Source: Bacteroidales bacterium (GTDB lineage: Bacteria > Bacteroidota > Bacteroidia > Bacteroidales > UBA932). From it: a stretch of 7,304 nt of DNA. The notes under the pieces were generated by a model. The model was not told the origin of the DNA and did not search any database. It was given only the letters and a program-made list of their open reading frames with translations. The position numbers and the translations under genes were made by a program. Below are positions 1 to 5,868 of this stretch, one piece after another; within the stretch, counting starts at the first letter, position 1, and each line of letters begins with the position of its first letter. The stretch lies in contig SFPH01000034.1 of assembly GCA_004552115.1 (NCBI GenBank), positions 1 to 7,304 of the forward strand, given 5' to 3'.

Positions 1-13
1 ATTTTCCGACCAA

Positions 14-19
14 AAGGAG
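14..19 (+). promoter_or_regulatory. Shine-Dalgarno sequence of mscL
   Basis: AAGGAG, 9 nt before the ATG at 29. It decides the mscL start: the alternative ATG at 20 begins immediately after it and could not be served by it. A strong SD of this type fits a Clostridia-like host and contrasts with the SD-less genes right of the junction. Confidence 0.8.
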
Positions 20-28
20 ATGCTTCCT

Positions 29-490
29 ATGTCCGCACCCGAAAAGAAAAAAAGCTTCATGGGAGAGTTTAAAACCTTTATCGCCCGAGGCAATGTGATG
101 GATATGGCCGTCGGCGTCATCATCGGCAGTGCGTTCGGTAAGATCTCCACTTCCCTTGTGAATGACGTCATCATGCCCCTGATCTCCGTACTCACCGGCG
201 GCGTTGATTTTTCCAACTGGAAGATCGTGCTGAAGGCCGCTGTTGCCGGAGCCGATGGCGCCATTGACGCCTCGACGGAAATTGCCATCCGATACGGCGC
301 GTTTTTAGCGACCATTTTAGATTTCCTGATTATCGCCTTTGCGGTGTTCCTGATGATCAAGACCATCAACGGCTTCCATGACAAACTGAAAAAGCAGGAG
401 GCCCCTGCCGAAAAGCCCGCCCCGCCGGAGCCCTCCAATGAGGAAAAGCTGCTGACGGAGATCCGGGATCTGCTGAAAGAGAAGAAATGA
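29..490 (+). CDS. mscL: Large-conductance mechanosensitive channel MscL
   Basis: MscL forms a homopentameric pore in the cytoplasmic membrane that opens under membrane tension and releases solutes during hypo-osmotic shock. The 153-residue protein shows the family layout: an amphipathic N-terminus ([20 protein letters not shown]), a first membrane helix at about residues 22-50 with the small-residue pore-lining run [12 protein letters not shown], a periplasmic loop, a second membrane helix at about 87-112 ([15 protein letters not shown]), and a charged C-terminal helix ([13 protein letters not shown]). It is slightly longer than the E. coli protein (136 aa) because of a Pro/Glu-rich linker before that helix. 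I chose the ATG at 29 because AAGGAG at 14-19 lies 9 nt upstream; the in-frame ATG at 20 directly abuts this ribosome binding site. Its stop overlaps the rsmG start, suggesting co-transcription. The promoter must lie left of the window. Confidence 0.96.
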   Translation: MSAPEKKKSFMGEFKTFIARGNVMDMAVGVIIGSAFGKISTSLVNDVIMPLISVLTGGVDFSNWKIVLKAAVAGADGAIDASTEIAIRYGAFLATILDFLIIAFAVFLMIKTINGFHDKLKKQEAPAEKPAPPEPSNEEKLLTEIRDLLKEKK

Positions 491-1185
491 TGGAAACTCA
501 TCTGCGAAAAGGCCTGGCGGAATTGGGGCTGGGCGATGACGCCGCCCCCTCCCTGCTGCGGTTCGGAGAACTGCTGCTGGAAAAAAACAAGGTGATGAAT
601 CTCACCGCCATCACGGACCCGGAGGATGTGGCTTCCCTCCACTTTTTAGACAGCGCCGCGCTGCTGACGCTGGCGGACCTCAAGGACAAAACCGTGGTGG
701 ATGTAGGCACCGGTGCGGGTTTTCCCGGTATGCCTCTGAAAATTTTGGAGCCGTCCATCCGCATGACGCTGCTGGATTCCTTGGGCAAGCGGATCACCTT
801 CTTACAGGAGGTCTGCAACGAGCTGGGATTGCGGAACGTGCAGTGTGTTCACGCCCGGGCGGAGGAATTCGCGGCAGAGCACCGGCAGAGCTTTGACTTC
901 GCTGTGTCCCGGGCCGTGGCGAATCTCAGCGTATTGTGTGAGTTGTGCCTGCCACTGGTGAAGGCGGGCGGATACTTCCTGTCCATGAAATCCGTGGAGT
1001 CCGATGAGGAGCTGGAATCCGCCAAAAAGGCTATCAAGACCTTAGGCGGACAGGTGGAGCGGACGGCCGACTACCAGATCCCCGGCACAGAGGTGGTCCA
1101 TCGGGTGATTTTTATAAAAAAAATTGCCGAAACGCCAAAAAAATATCCCAGACCATTTGCAAAAATCAAAAAGAATCCGTTATAA
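487..1185 (+). CDS. rsmG: 16S rRNA (guanine-527-N7)-methyltransferase RsmG
   Basis: RsmG (GidB) uses S-adenosylmethionine to methylate N7 of G527 in the 530 loop of 16S rRNA; loss of it gives low-level streptomycin resistance in several bacteria. The 232-residue product has the family signatures in order: [20 protein letters not shown] (about 34-53), the SAM-binding glycine loop [12 protein letters not shown] (70-81), the acidic motif-II region [13 protein letters not shown] (94-106), and [10 protein letters not shown] (141-150). The basic tail ([17 protein letters not shown]) is typical of Firmicutes RsmG. The start overlaps the mscL stop as ATGA; a second ATG at 490 is equally possible. There is only a weak purine-rich stretch (GAAAGAGAAG) upstream, consistent with translational coupling to mscL. 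The last codons contain the promoter of the next gene. Confidence 0.96.
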   Translation: MMETHLRKGLAELGLGDDAAPSLLRFGELLLEKNKVMNLTAITDPEDVASLHFLDSAALLTLADLKDKTVVDVGTGAGFPGMPLKILEPSIRMTLLDSLGKRITFLQEVCNELGLRNVQCVHARAEEFAAEHRQSFDFAVSRAVANLSVLCELCLPLVKAGGYFLSMKSVESDEELESAKKAIKTLGGQVERTADYQIPGTEVVHRVIFIKKIAETPKKYPRPFAKIKKNPL

Positions 1186-1186
1186 T
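1157..1186 (+). promoter_or_regulatory. Sigma70-type promoter for the MinD-like gene
   Basis: A perfect -10 box TATAAT (1181-1186) lies 18 nt downstream of a -35-like TTGCAA (1157-1162, 4 of 6 matches to TTGACA). The -10 box overlaps the rsmG stop codon (TAA 1183-1185), so the promoter is embedded in the end of rsmG. The predicted transcription start near 1193 gives a leader of about 27 nt containing the SD AGGTGG (1210-1215) before the GTG start at 1220. Confidence 0.7.
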
Positions 1187-1219
1187 AAGGATACTGGCAT
1201 TTGAAAGTGAGGTGGTGTC

Positions 1220-2239
1220 GTGAGCGGACAATGTATCGCGGTAGTGTCCGGCAAGGGCGGCACCGGTAAGACCTCCCTGACTGCCGGAGTTGGCACCGCG
1301 CTGGCCCAGAGCGGCAAGCGGGTGCTGTGCGTGGACTGCGACATCGGACTGCGAAATCTAGATCTGGCCTTGGGACTGACGGACCGGGCGCTGATGGATT
1401 TCTCCGATGTGGCGCTGGACCGCTGCCCGCTGGAAGCGGCTGTGGTGGCGCATCCCAGTATTCCCAATCTCTATCTGCTGACGGCGCCTGTGCGAATGCG
1501 GGGGCCTGCTGTGACAGAGGAGGACTTTCGGCGGATGCTGCAAAAGATCCGGCAGCAGTTTGACTTCTGTCTGCTGGACGCACCGGCAGGGCTGGGACTG
1601 GGATTCCGACTGGCAGTCTGCGGTGCAGACCGCTGCGTGGTAGTGACCACGCAGGATGCCTCTTCCCTGCGGGATGCGCAGCATACCGTGATGGAGCTGC
1701 GGCAGTTCGGCTCCGGCCGGCTGCATCTGGTGGTGAACCGGGTGCGGAAGAAGCTGCTGCACAGTATGCACGCCACCATTGATGATGCCATGGACAAGGC
1801 AGGTCTGCCTCTCATCGGCGTGGTACCGGAGGATGACGCGCTGCCTGTGTCCCTGAATCAAGGAACTCCCCTTTTGCTGCGCTCTTACAATGGAGCGGCC
1901 AGCGCCCGGGTTCTTGTCCAAATGCTTTTTCAGGATATCCGCCGCCAAAGCAGGATTCTTCTGAGTCCCATACCCTCCGTAAACAAGATTCTCGAGCATT
2001 TGGTATTGAGCGAGCTCGCTGCCAGCGGCATAGGAAGTCTGCATCAGATAAGCGTAGATATCGTGCCTGGCTTCGTCCGATTCAATCCGTCCGTCATAGT
2101 TCATTATGGCCAGGGCGGCATTTGCATCTTGAACACCGTTCGAACCAGCCCACGCGAGGAGAGTTTCAGCTTTTTTCAAGCTGTTTCCGTCAGGGTTAAC
2201 CAAAGACAGCCATCTGCCGTATCCGTAAGCTGCATATAA
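1220..2239 (+). CDS. MinD/ParA-family P-loop ATPase, 3' end replaced by foreign sequence at ~1905
   Basis: The first ~229 residues are a MinD-like deviant Walker-A ATPase. They show GKGGTGKTS (11-19) with the signature lysine K12, the MinD-typical DCDIGLRNLDLALGL (39-53), Walker B FCLLDAPAGLG (116-126), the switch-like TTQDASSLRDA (143-153), the base-contacting VVNRVR (171-176) and IGVVPEDDALPVSLNQGTPL (199-218). MinD dimers bind membrane and place the division septum or activate partners; whether this copy is a cell-division MinD or a relative such as FlhG is not resolvable. The start is GTG at 1220, with SD AGGTGG 4 nt upstream. After about residue 229 (around 1905) family resemblance stops and the frame simply reads the antisense of a Bacteroidales gene up to a chance stop at 2239. 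The membrane-targeting amphipathic helix expected at the MinD C-terminus is therefore missing. Only about 1220-1905 should be treated as real gene. Confidence 0.85.
   Translation: MSGQCIAVVSGKGGTGKTSLTAGVGTALAQSGKRVLCVDCDIGLRNLDLALGLTDRALMDFSDVALDRCPLEAAVVAHPSIPNLYLLTAPVRMRGPAVTEEDFRRMLQKIRQQFDFCLLDAPAGLGLGFRLAVCGADRCVVVTTQDASSLRDAQHTVMELRQFGSGRLHLVVNRVRKKLLHSMHATIDDAMDKAGLPLIGVVPEDDALPVSLNQGTPLLLRSYNGAASARVLVQMLFQDIRRQSRILLSPIPSVNKILEHLVLSELAASGIGSLHQISVDIVPGFVRFNPSVIVHYGQGGICILNTVRTSPREESFSFFQAVSVRVNQRQPSAVSVSCI
1895..1915. other. Chimeric junction between clostridial and Bacteroidales DNA
   Basis: To the left, the plus strand encodes MinD family sequence ending around YNGAASAR (codons to about 1909). 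To the right, the minus strand encodes a Sel1-like protein whose sensible sequence ends around KKHLDKNP (codons down to about 1907). Two opposite-strand genes are thus both truncated at the same place. Base composition, SD usage and promoter type change together here. The exact breakpoint cannot be fixed without homologues; 1905 plus or minus about 10 is my estimate. Confidence 0.75.
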
Positions 2240-2362
2240 GTCACTGCCGCTATTCTCTTTGAGCAGCTCCACCATCTCCGCTGAAATACTCTTGGTGCGC
2301 CAATTTGTAAGGAAATGCTGCAGAAAATCCCGGTCTGGGGTAATTTTAAAACTGGTATTCAT
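1905..2362 (-). CDS. Sel1/TPR-like helical-repeat protein, C-terminus cut off at the junction
   Basis: About 152 N-terminal residues are preserved. They are helical, with repeat units of Sel1 character: AAYGYGRWLSLVNPDGNSLKKAETLLAWA (about 44-72), NGVQDANAALAIMNYDG (75-91), and AGSELAQYQMLENLVYGGYG (113-132) followed by TQKNPALAADILKKHLDKNP (133-152). Sel1-like repeats are protein-interaction scaffolds; the partner here is unknown. There is no signal peptide or lipobox, so it looks cytoplasmic. The ATG at 2362 has no SD but sits downstream of a Bacteroidota -7 element (TATATTTG), supporting this start. The frame stays open leftwards to 1358, but that part is only antisense of the MinD-like gene, so the natural C-terminus is lost. 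Assignment to the Sel1 family rests on pattern only. Confidence 0.55.
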
Positions 2363-2383
2363 ATGGGTTTTTTATCGGATACG

Positions 2384-2391
2384 CAAATATA
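2384..2391 (-). promoter_or_regulatory. Bacteroidota -7 promoter element of the Sel1-like gene
   Basis: On the minus strand this reads TATATTTG, matching the sigma-ABfr -7 consensus TAnnTTTG, and lies 21 nt upstream of the ATG at 2362. No clear TTTG appears at the -33 position; a palindrome occupies the spacer instead (2392-2411). Confidence 0.5.
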
Positions 2392-2411
2392 ACATTATTT
2401 ATAGATAATGT
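2392..2411. repeat. Operator-like inverted repeat in the Sel1-like gene promoter
   Basis: Perfect 7-bp arms ACATTAT and ATAATGT separated by 6 bp. It directly abuts the -7 element and fills the promoter spacer, the usual position for a repressor or activator site bound by a dimer. It could also be chance in AT-rich DNA. Confidence 0.4.
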
Positions 2412-2520
2412 AAGTCATATTGTCATTGCACTCCGGTATGCTCCGCCGCCCTGATTTTATTCTGGGACAGGACTGACGGAGAAGCCAGGCAACTTCCGCT
2501 TCTACCGCGGAGAGCCGCAT

Positions 2521-2555
2521 AAAAAAAGAGGATGACCGTCATCTGTCATCCTCTT
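2521..2555 (-). terminator. Rho-independent terminator of tRNA-Cys
   Basis: On the minus strand, 11-bp arms AAGAGGATGAC and GTCATCCTCTT (2545-2555 and 2526-2536) close an 8-nt loop and run into a U-tract (2521-2527). It begins 4 nt after the 3' end of the tRNA. It isolates the tRNA transcript from the Sel1-like gene on the same strand. Confidence 0.88.
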
Positions 2556-2559
2556 GAAG

Positions 2560-2630
2560 AGGTGCCAAGCAGAATCGAACTGCTGTACTTGGTTTTGCAG
2601 ACCAATGCCTAACCGCTCGGCCATAGCACC
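2560..2630 (-). tRNA. tRNA-Cys (anticodon GCA)
   Basis: A complete 71-nt cloverleaf on the minus strand. The acceptor stem pairs GGTGCTA with TGGCACC (one G-U). The D arm is GGCCGAGCGGTTAGGC. The anticodon stem-loop TTGGT-CTGCAAA-ACCAA puts GCA at the anticodon, the variable loop is short, and the T arm is AGCAG-TTCGATT-CTGCT. The base after the acceptor stem is U73, the main cysteine identity element, which agrees with the anticodon. The terminal CCA is not encoded, as for many Bacteroidota tRNAs. It has its own promoter and terminator, so it is a single-gene transcription unit. Confidence 0.96.
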
Positions 2631-2641
2631 ATTTGGGATTA

Positions 2642-2674
2642 CAAAGATAGTGAAATATTTTGAAAAACAACAAT
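2642..2674 (-). promoter_or_regulatory. Bacteroidota promoter of tRNA-Cys
   Basis: On the minus strand the -7 element TATCTTTG (2642-2649) matches TAnnTTTG. An ATTG at 2671-2674 lies 21 bp upstream in the -33 position, with a second TTG three bases closer. The predicted start is only a few bases upstream of the mature tRNA 5' end (2630). It interleaves with the divergent promoter of the AraC-type gene. Confidence 0.65.
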
Positions 2675-2690
2675 ATTTTGATTAATTTTG
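2659..2690 (+). promoter_or_regulatory. Bacteroidota promoter of the AraC-type regulator gene
   Basis: TTTG (2659-2662), a 20-bp spacer and TAATTTTG (2683-2690) make a full match to the Bacteroidota primary sigma factor consensus TTTG-N19-21-TAnnTTTG. The predicted start near 2697 leaves an untranslated leader of about 75 nt before the ATG at 2773. Confidence 0.7.
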
Positions 2691-2772
2691 CAACACTAGT
2701 AACTAAATTGCCTGCGGACAATTACAAAAGCTTGAATTCGCATCATTTACATCAACACTGTACCAAATCAAC

Positions 2773-3894
2773 ATGCAGACTGGCATAGACTTATATATAT
2801 GGGCATCGACTTTCGCCCTGGTTCTGACCTCAGTGTTCTGCGCAGCTGTCAGGTGGTTCCACACCTGCCGCCCATATGGAAAATACTCTCATTACTTCTA
2901 TCCGAGCAGGAAATCCGTGACAATATTGTACCTGCTGCCTCTGCTCGAAATCCCCTACCTCATACATCCGGACAGTCTGGATGCCTGGATTCTAGTCAGA
3001 TGCCTTACCGTGCTGTATGCACCGGCCTTCGCTTCCATAACATTGCGCAGTTTCTTTTTCGGGAATCTGAACCAATGGTTCAAGAAAATGTTCTGGATAG
3101 TACTTCTGCCGGGGCTGATGATGCTTTACCTCTTTTTCCACAGCCTCGACGGGGGAAATTATCTTGGTGAGTATGATAGCATCCTGATGATATCGACATT
3201 GATATACTCAGCCTTCATTTCCGTCAGCCTGCTGATTGTCTTCACCATGATGATGAAGAGAATCAGGGCGGCCAGCAAGCAGGAGTATTCCAGCGAGGAG
3301 GATTTCCCGGCCAGATTCGGACTTGGAACTGCCATATTGTCGATATTGATGTGGGCCCTTGCGGTAGCAGTCTTTCTTGTAGGGAATCAGTTGATTACCG
3401 CCATTTTCAACAATCTGATGTCGATAGTCGGATTTGTCCTCCTGATCGTGATTCTCCATCCGCACAGGATAAAATGCTCATTGATAGAGAAAGAGATGAT
3501 CAGGATAATCGAAGAGAAGAGTTCAGACAAAATCTCCGACTTCGATGATGCAGAGGAAGAAAGCAAGCCTGAAATCCCTGCCGGCCTTAAGAAAGATATC
3601 GAAGAGAGAATACGCAAGGTCGTGATTGATGGCAAGTTATTCCTCGATCCGAAATTCAGCAAGACGCAGCTCGTCAGTCTGGTCGGCACTAACAGGACCT
3701 ATCTGACTGAAGTGCTCAGAGACAGCTACGGCTCCTTCTACTCGTTCATCAACAAGATAAGAATAGAATATGCCGCCGAATATTCCAAGGAACATCCGAC
3801 GGCCACAAACTCTGAAATTGCCAGCGAGAGCGGTTTCGGTTCGGTTAGAACCTATACCAGGGTCAGGAATCTCTACTACAGCGGGGAACTTTAG
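2773..3894 (+). CDS. Membrane-anchored AraC-type helix-turn-helix transcriptional regulator
   Basis: This 373-residue protein combines a polytopic membrane half with a C-terminal DNA-binding domain. Likely membrane helices lie at about 7-26, 47-64, 71-92, 105-123, 137-161, 183-204 and 208-229. A charged, partly acidic linker follows (236-272, DFDDAEEES). Residues ~275-370 resemble an AraC-type double HTH: LDPKFSKTQLVSLVGTNRTY (291-310) is the first HTH, SFYSFINKIRIEYA (321-334) the inter-HTH helix, and SEIASESGFGSVRTYTRVRN (347-366) the second HTH. Such 7-TM plus HTH_18 proteins are common in Bacteroidales and are thought to sense a signal at the membrane; ligand and targets are unknown here. 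The end is slightly short of the canonical AraC tail (no G-x-s-P-x-x-Y-R). No SD precedes the ATG, normal for this phylum. It stands alone, divergent from tRNA-Cys and convergent with asnB, so context gives no regulon hint. Confidence 0.85.
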   Translation: MQTGIDLYIWASTFALVLTSVFCAAVRWFHTCRPYGKYSHYFYPSRKSVTILYLLPLLEIPYLIHPDSLDAWILVRCLTVLYAPAFASITLRSFFFGNLNQWFKKMFWIVLLPGLMMLYLFFHSLDGGNYLGEYDSILMISTLIYSAFISVSLLIVFTMMMKRIRAASKQEYSSEEDFPARFGLGTAILSILMWALAVAVFLVGNQLITAIFNNLMSIVGFVLLIVILHPHRIKCSLIEKEMIRIIEEKSSDKISDFDDAEEESKPEIPAGLKKDIEERIRKVVIDGKLFLDPKFSKTQLVSLVGTNRTYLTEVLRDSYGSFYSFINKIRIEYAAEYSKEHPTATNSEIASESGFGSVRTYTRVRNLYYSGEL

Positions 3895-3942
3895 CGGCCC
3901 TGCCGGCCGGCTCAATACGCCTCAGCGTAAATACCCCGCCTA
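3895..3942. other. Convergent intergenic gap with short hairpins
   Basis: The 48 bp between two convergent stop codons hold the 10-bp palindrome GCCGGCCGGC (about 3903-3912) and a small hairpin TACGC-CTCA-GCGTA (3916-3929). Neither is followed by a U-tract on either strand, so these are at best weak bidirectional termination or pause signals. Confidence 0.3.
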
Positions 3943-5607
3943 TCAGTAAGCCTCGTTGTGAACTCCTGCCACGGCCCTTCCGCTCGGGTCGTTCATATTC
4001 TTGAACGCAGCATCCCACTCCAGTGCAACGGCTGATGAGCAGGCCACGCTCGGTACACTCGGCACGCTGCGCGCTGCGGAAGCACTCGGAAAATGCTCCT
4101 CGAAAATGGTCCTGTAGCAATATTCCTCCTTGTTCATAGGCGGATTTATAGGGAAACGCTCCGCAACATGAGCCATCTGCTCGTCTGAGACAGTGGACTC
4201 GGCAATAGCCTTCAGGGAATCAATCCAGTTATAGCCTACACCATCCGAGAACTGCTCCTTCTGCCTCCAGGCCACGGACTCCGGAAGCATATCCTCGAAC
4301 GCCTCTCTCAGAATCTTCTTCTCCACGGTCTTTCCTGGGCACATTTTCGACTCCGGGTTCAGCCTCATGGCAACGTCCAGGAACTCCTTGTCCAGGAACG
4401 GAACACGGCCTTCCACGCCCCAGGCGGCGAGAGACTTGTTGGCCCTCAGACAATCGTACTGGTACAGTTTGCCGAGCTTGCGGACAGTCTCCTCGTGCAG
4501 AGCCTTGGCAGAAGGGGCCTTATGGAAATAGAGATAGCCGCCGAAAATCTCGTCGGAACCCTCTCCGCTGAGGACCATCTTGATACCCATGCTCTTGATA
4601 ACCCTCGCCAGAAGATACATCGGAGTAGAAGCCCTTACGGTAGTAACATCGTATGTTTCAATGAAATAAATCACATCCCTGATAGCATCCAAGCCCTCCT
4701 GGACGGTGTAGTTGATCTCGTGGTGGACAGTTCCGATCCAGTCCGCCATCTCCTGGGCCTTTGCCAGGTCCGGAGCGCCTTTCAGACCTACCGCAAAGCT
4801 GTGAAGCCTCGGCCACCAGGCTGTTGTCCTGCTGTTGTCCTCGACACGCTTCTGGGCGAAACGTGCCGCAATGGCGCTGATGATGGACGAATCCAGACCG
4901 CCGCTGAGGAGAACTCCATAAGGCACGTCCGACATGAGCTGCCTCCTGACAGAGGCAATGAGGGCTTCCCTGAGCTGTTTCACATCGGCGGGATTGTCCT
5001 TTACATTGTCATACTCAAACCAGTCACGCTTGTACCAGGAAGTCATTTTTCCATCCCGGCTCCAGTAATAATGACCTGGCAGGAAAGGCTCGTACTCATC
5101 GCAGAATCCCTCCAGGGCCTTGAGCTCGCTGCCGACATAGACGGTGCCGTCCTTGTCGCGGCCGATATAAAGCGGAATGACTCCTATCGGATCACGGGCA
5201 ATGAGATAGGCATCCTTCTCGCTGTCATACAGGGCAAATGCGTAAATGCCGTTGAGATCTTCGAGAAAGTCAATGCCCTTCTTCTCGTAAAGAGCCAGGA
5301 TAACCTCGCAGTCCGAGCCGGTCTTAAACTCGTATTGGCCTGAGTATCTGTTCCTTATGTCAATATGATTGTAAATTTCGCCGTTTACGGCAAGAACCTT
5401 CTTCCCGTCCTGGGAATAAAGCGGCTGGCCGCCGGAAAGCGGGTCCACGATAGCCAGACGCTCATGAGCCAGAACACATTTGTCAGAAGCATAAACACCG
5501 CTCCAGTCTGGTCCTCTATGCCTGATTTTCGCAGACATTTTCAATGCCTTTGTTCTCCAATCCACTGTGGTATCGGTCATCCCGAATATTCCTACAAACC
5601 CGCACAT
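3943..5607 (-). CDS. asnB: Asparagine synthetase B, glutamine-hydrolysing
   Basis: AsnB makes asparagine from aspartate, glutamine and ATP (EC 6.3.5.4) in the cytoplasm. At 554 residues it equals the E. coli enzyme in length. The N-terminal class-II glutaminase domain starts with MCGFVGIFG, exposing Cys2 as the nucleophile after Met removal; RGPD (31-34), HERLAIVDP (48-56), VNGEIYN (74-80) and GSD (97-99) are the glutamine-site motifs. The synthetase domain shows the PP-loop LLSGGLDSSIISAI (233-246) for ATP and LSGEGSDEIFGGYLYFHKAP (346-365) with the conserved acidic residues. GVEGRVPFLDKEFLD (397-411) is also typical. No active-site residue I can check is missing. The start at 5607 is fixed by the need for Cys2. 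No SD is present. Upstream lies an unusual leader with a short open frame and a hairpin, suggesting possible attenuation. Confidence 0.97.
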   Translation of the reverse strand: MCGFVGIFGMTDTTVDWRTKALKMSAKIRHRGPDWSGVYASDKCVLAHERLAIVDPLSGGQPLYSQDGKKVLAVNGEIYNHIDIRNRYSGQYEFKTGSDCEVILALYEKKGIDFLEDLNGIYAFALYDSEKDAYLIARDPIGVIPLYIGRDKDGTVYVGSELKALEGFCDEYEPFLPGHYYWSRDGKMTSWYKRDWFEYDNVKDNPADVKQLREALIASVRRQLMSDVPYGVLLSGGLDSSIISAIAARFAQKRVEDNSRTTAWWPRLHSFAVGLKGAPDLAKAQEMADWIGTVHHEINYTVQEGLDAIRDVIYFIETYDVTTVRASTPMYLLARVIKSMGIKMVLSGEGSDEIFGGYLYFHKAPSAKALHEETVRKLGKLYQYDCLRANKSLAAWGVEGRVPFLDKEFLDVAMRLNPESKMCPGKTVEKKILREAFEDMLPESVAWRQKEQFSDGVGYNWIDSLKAIAESTVSDEQMAHVAERFPINPPMNKEEYCYRTIFEEHFPSASAARSVPSVPSVACSSAVALEWDAAFKNMNDPSGRAVAGVHNEAY

Positions 5608-5627
5608 ACAGTCAAGTCCGTTAATGA

Positions 5628-5684
5628 TTAAACAAAAAATACGAGACGCAGCCAGCGTCCCGGACTGGCCCAGACGGCCATCAT
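5628..5684 (-). CDS. Possible 18-codon leader open frame upstream of asnB
   Basis: On the minus strand ATG ATG at 5684 opens an 18-residue frame, MMAVWASPGRWLRLVFFV, ending in TAA 20 nt before the asnB ATG. It spans the whole terminator-like hairpin in this leader, so ribosome movement here could change RNA folding. It holds two Trp and two Phe codons but no Asn codon, so classical asparagine-codon attenuation is not supported. It has no SD, as for other genes in this half. Its translation is inference; a frame of this size can occur by chance. Confidence 0.3.
   Translation of the reverse strand: MMAVWASPGRWLRLVFFV
5633..5670 (-). promoter_or_regulatory. Terminator-like hairpin with alternative pairing in the asnB leader
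   Basis: On the minus strand GGGACGC (5655-5661) pairs with GCGTCTC (5643-5649), one G-U, around a 5-nt TGGCT loop, and is followed by a U-rich run (TATTTTTTG). A competing upstream GGCCAG (5665-5670) can pair with CTGGCT (5650-5655), which contains the terminator loop. The two pairings are either mutually exclusive or form an H-type pseudoknot. No minus-strand gene ends nearby, so a plain terminator has nothing to terminate except the asnB leader transcript itself. Confidence 0.45.
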
Positions 5685-5713
5685 TGCAATATTAGGAATT
5701 ATTGTTCGAATTT

Positions 5714-5721
5714 CAAATATC
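5714..5721 (-). promoter_or_regulatory. Candidate -7 element for asnB
   Basis: On the minus strand GATATTTG matches TAnnTTTG except at its first base and lies about 30 nt upstream of the leader open frame. No convincing -33 TTTG is visible. Initiation here would place both the leader frame and the hairpin in the transcript. Confidence 0.3.
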
Positions 5722-5803
5722 AGGGAAGAAAAATTAGAGATAATTTCAGCATCGGGAAATGCAATTTTTTCCCGCTTTCCGCCTCTTTTTCACAAGTTCT
5801 TCC

Positions 5804-5811
5804 TACATTTG
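5804..5811 (+). promoter_or_regulatory. Bacteroidota -7 element of the acyltransferase gene
   Basis: TACATTTG is a full match to TAnnTTTG, with a predicted start near 5817 and a leader of about 50 nt to the ATG at 5869. The -33 position has only T-rich sequence. It contains the TTG codon at 5809, which argues against that codon as a translation start. Confidence 0.5.
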
Positions 5812-5868
5812 CATGAACGGCGCAGCGCACCGAAGCCTGCATATAATAACCTGACCAACTTATACAAT

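Noticed and set aside
20..28. ATG at 20 as mscL start
   Set aside because: It directly abuts the AAGGAG ribosome binding site, which is correctly spaced for the ATG at 29.
1358..1904. Leftward continuation of the minus-strand Sel1-like open frame
   Set aside because: It is antisense to the well-supported MinD-like gene; the translated sequence is rich in His, Arg and Gln and has no repeat character.
487..1905. rsmG followed by a parA/parB chromosome partition locus near the origin
   Set aside because: The ATPase has the MinD signature DIGLRNLD rather than a Soj/ParA one and no parB is visible before the junction; origin proximity cannot be claimed.
4495..5343. A 282-codon plus-strand open frame inside asnB
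   Set aside because: It is the antisense of a clearly functional asnB, with no family resemblance and no promoter; a composition shadow.
5809..5868. Upstream TTG start extending the acyltransferase by 20 residues
   Set aside because: The TTG lies inside the TACATTTG promoter element and the extra residues are not family-like; the ATG at 5869 starts directly at the conserved N-terminus.
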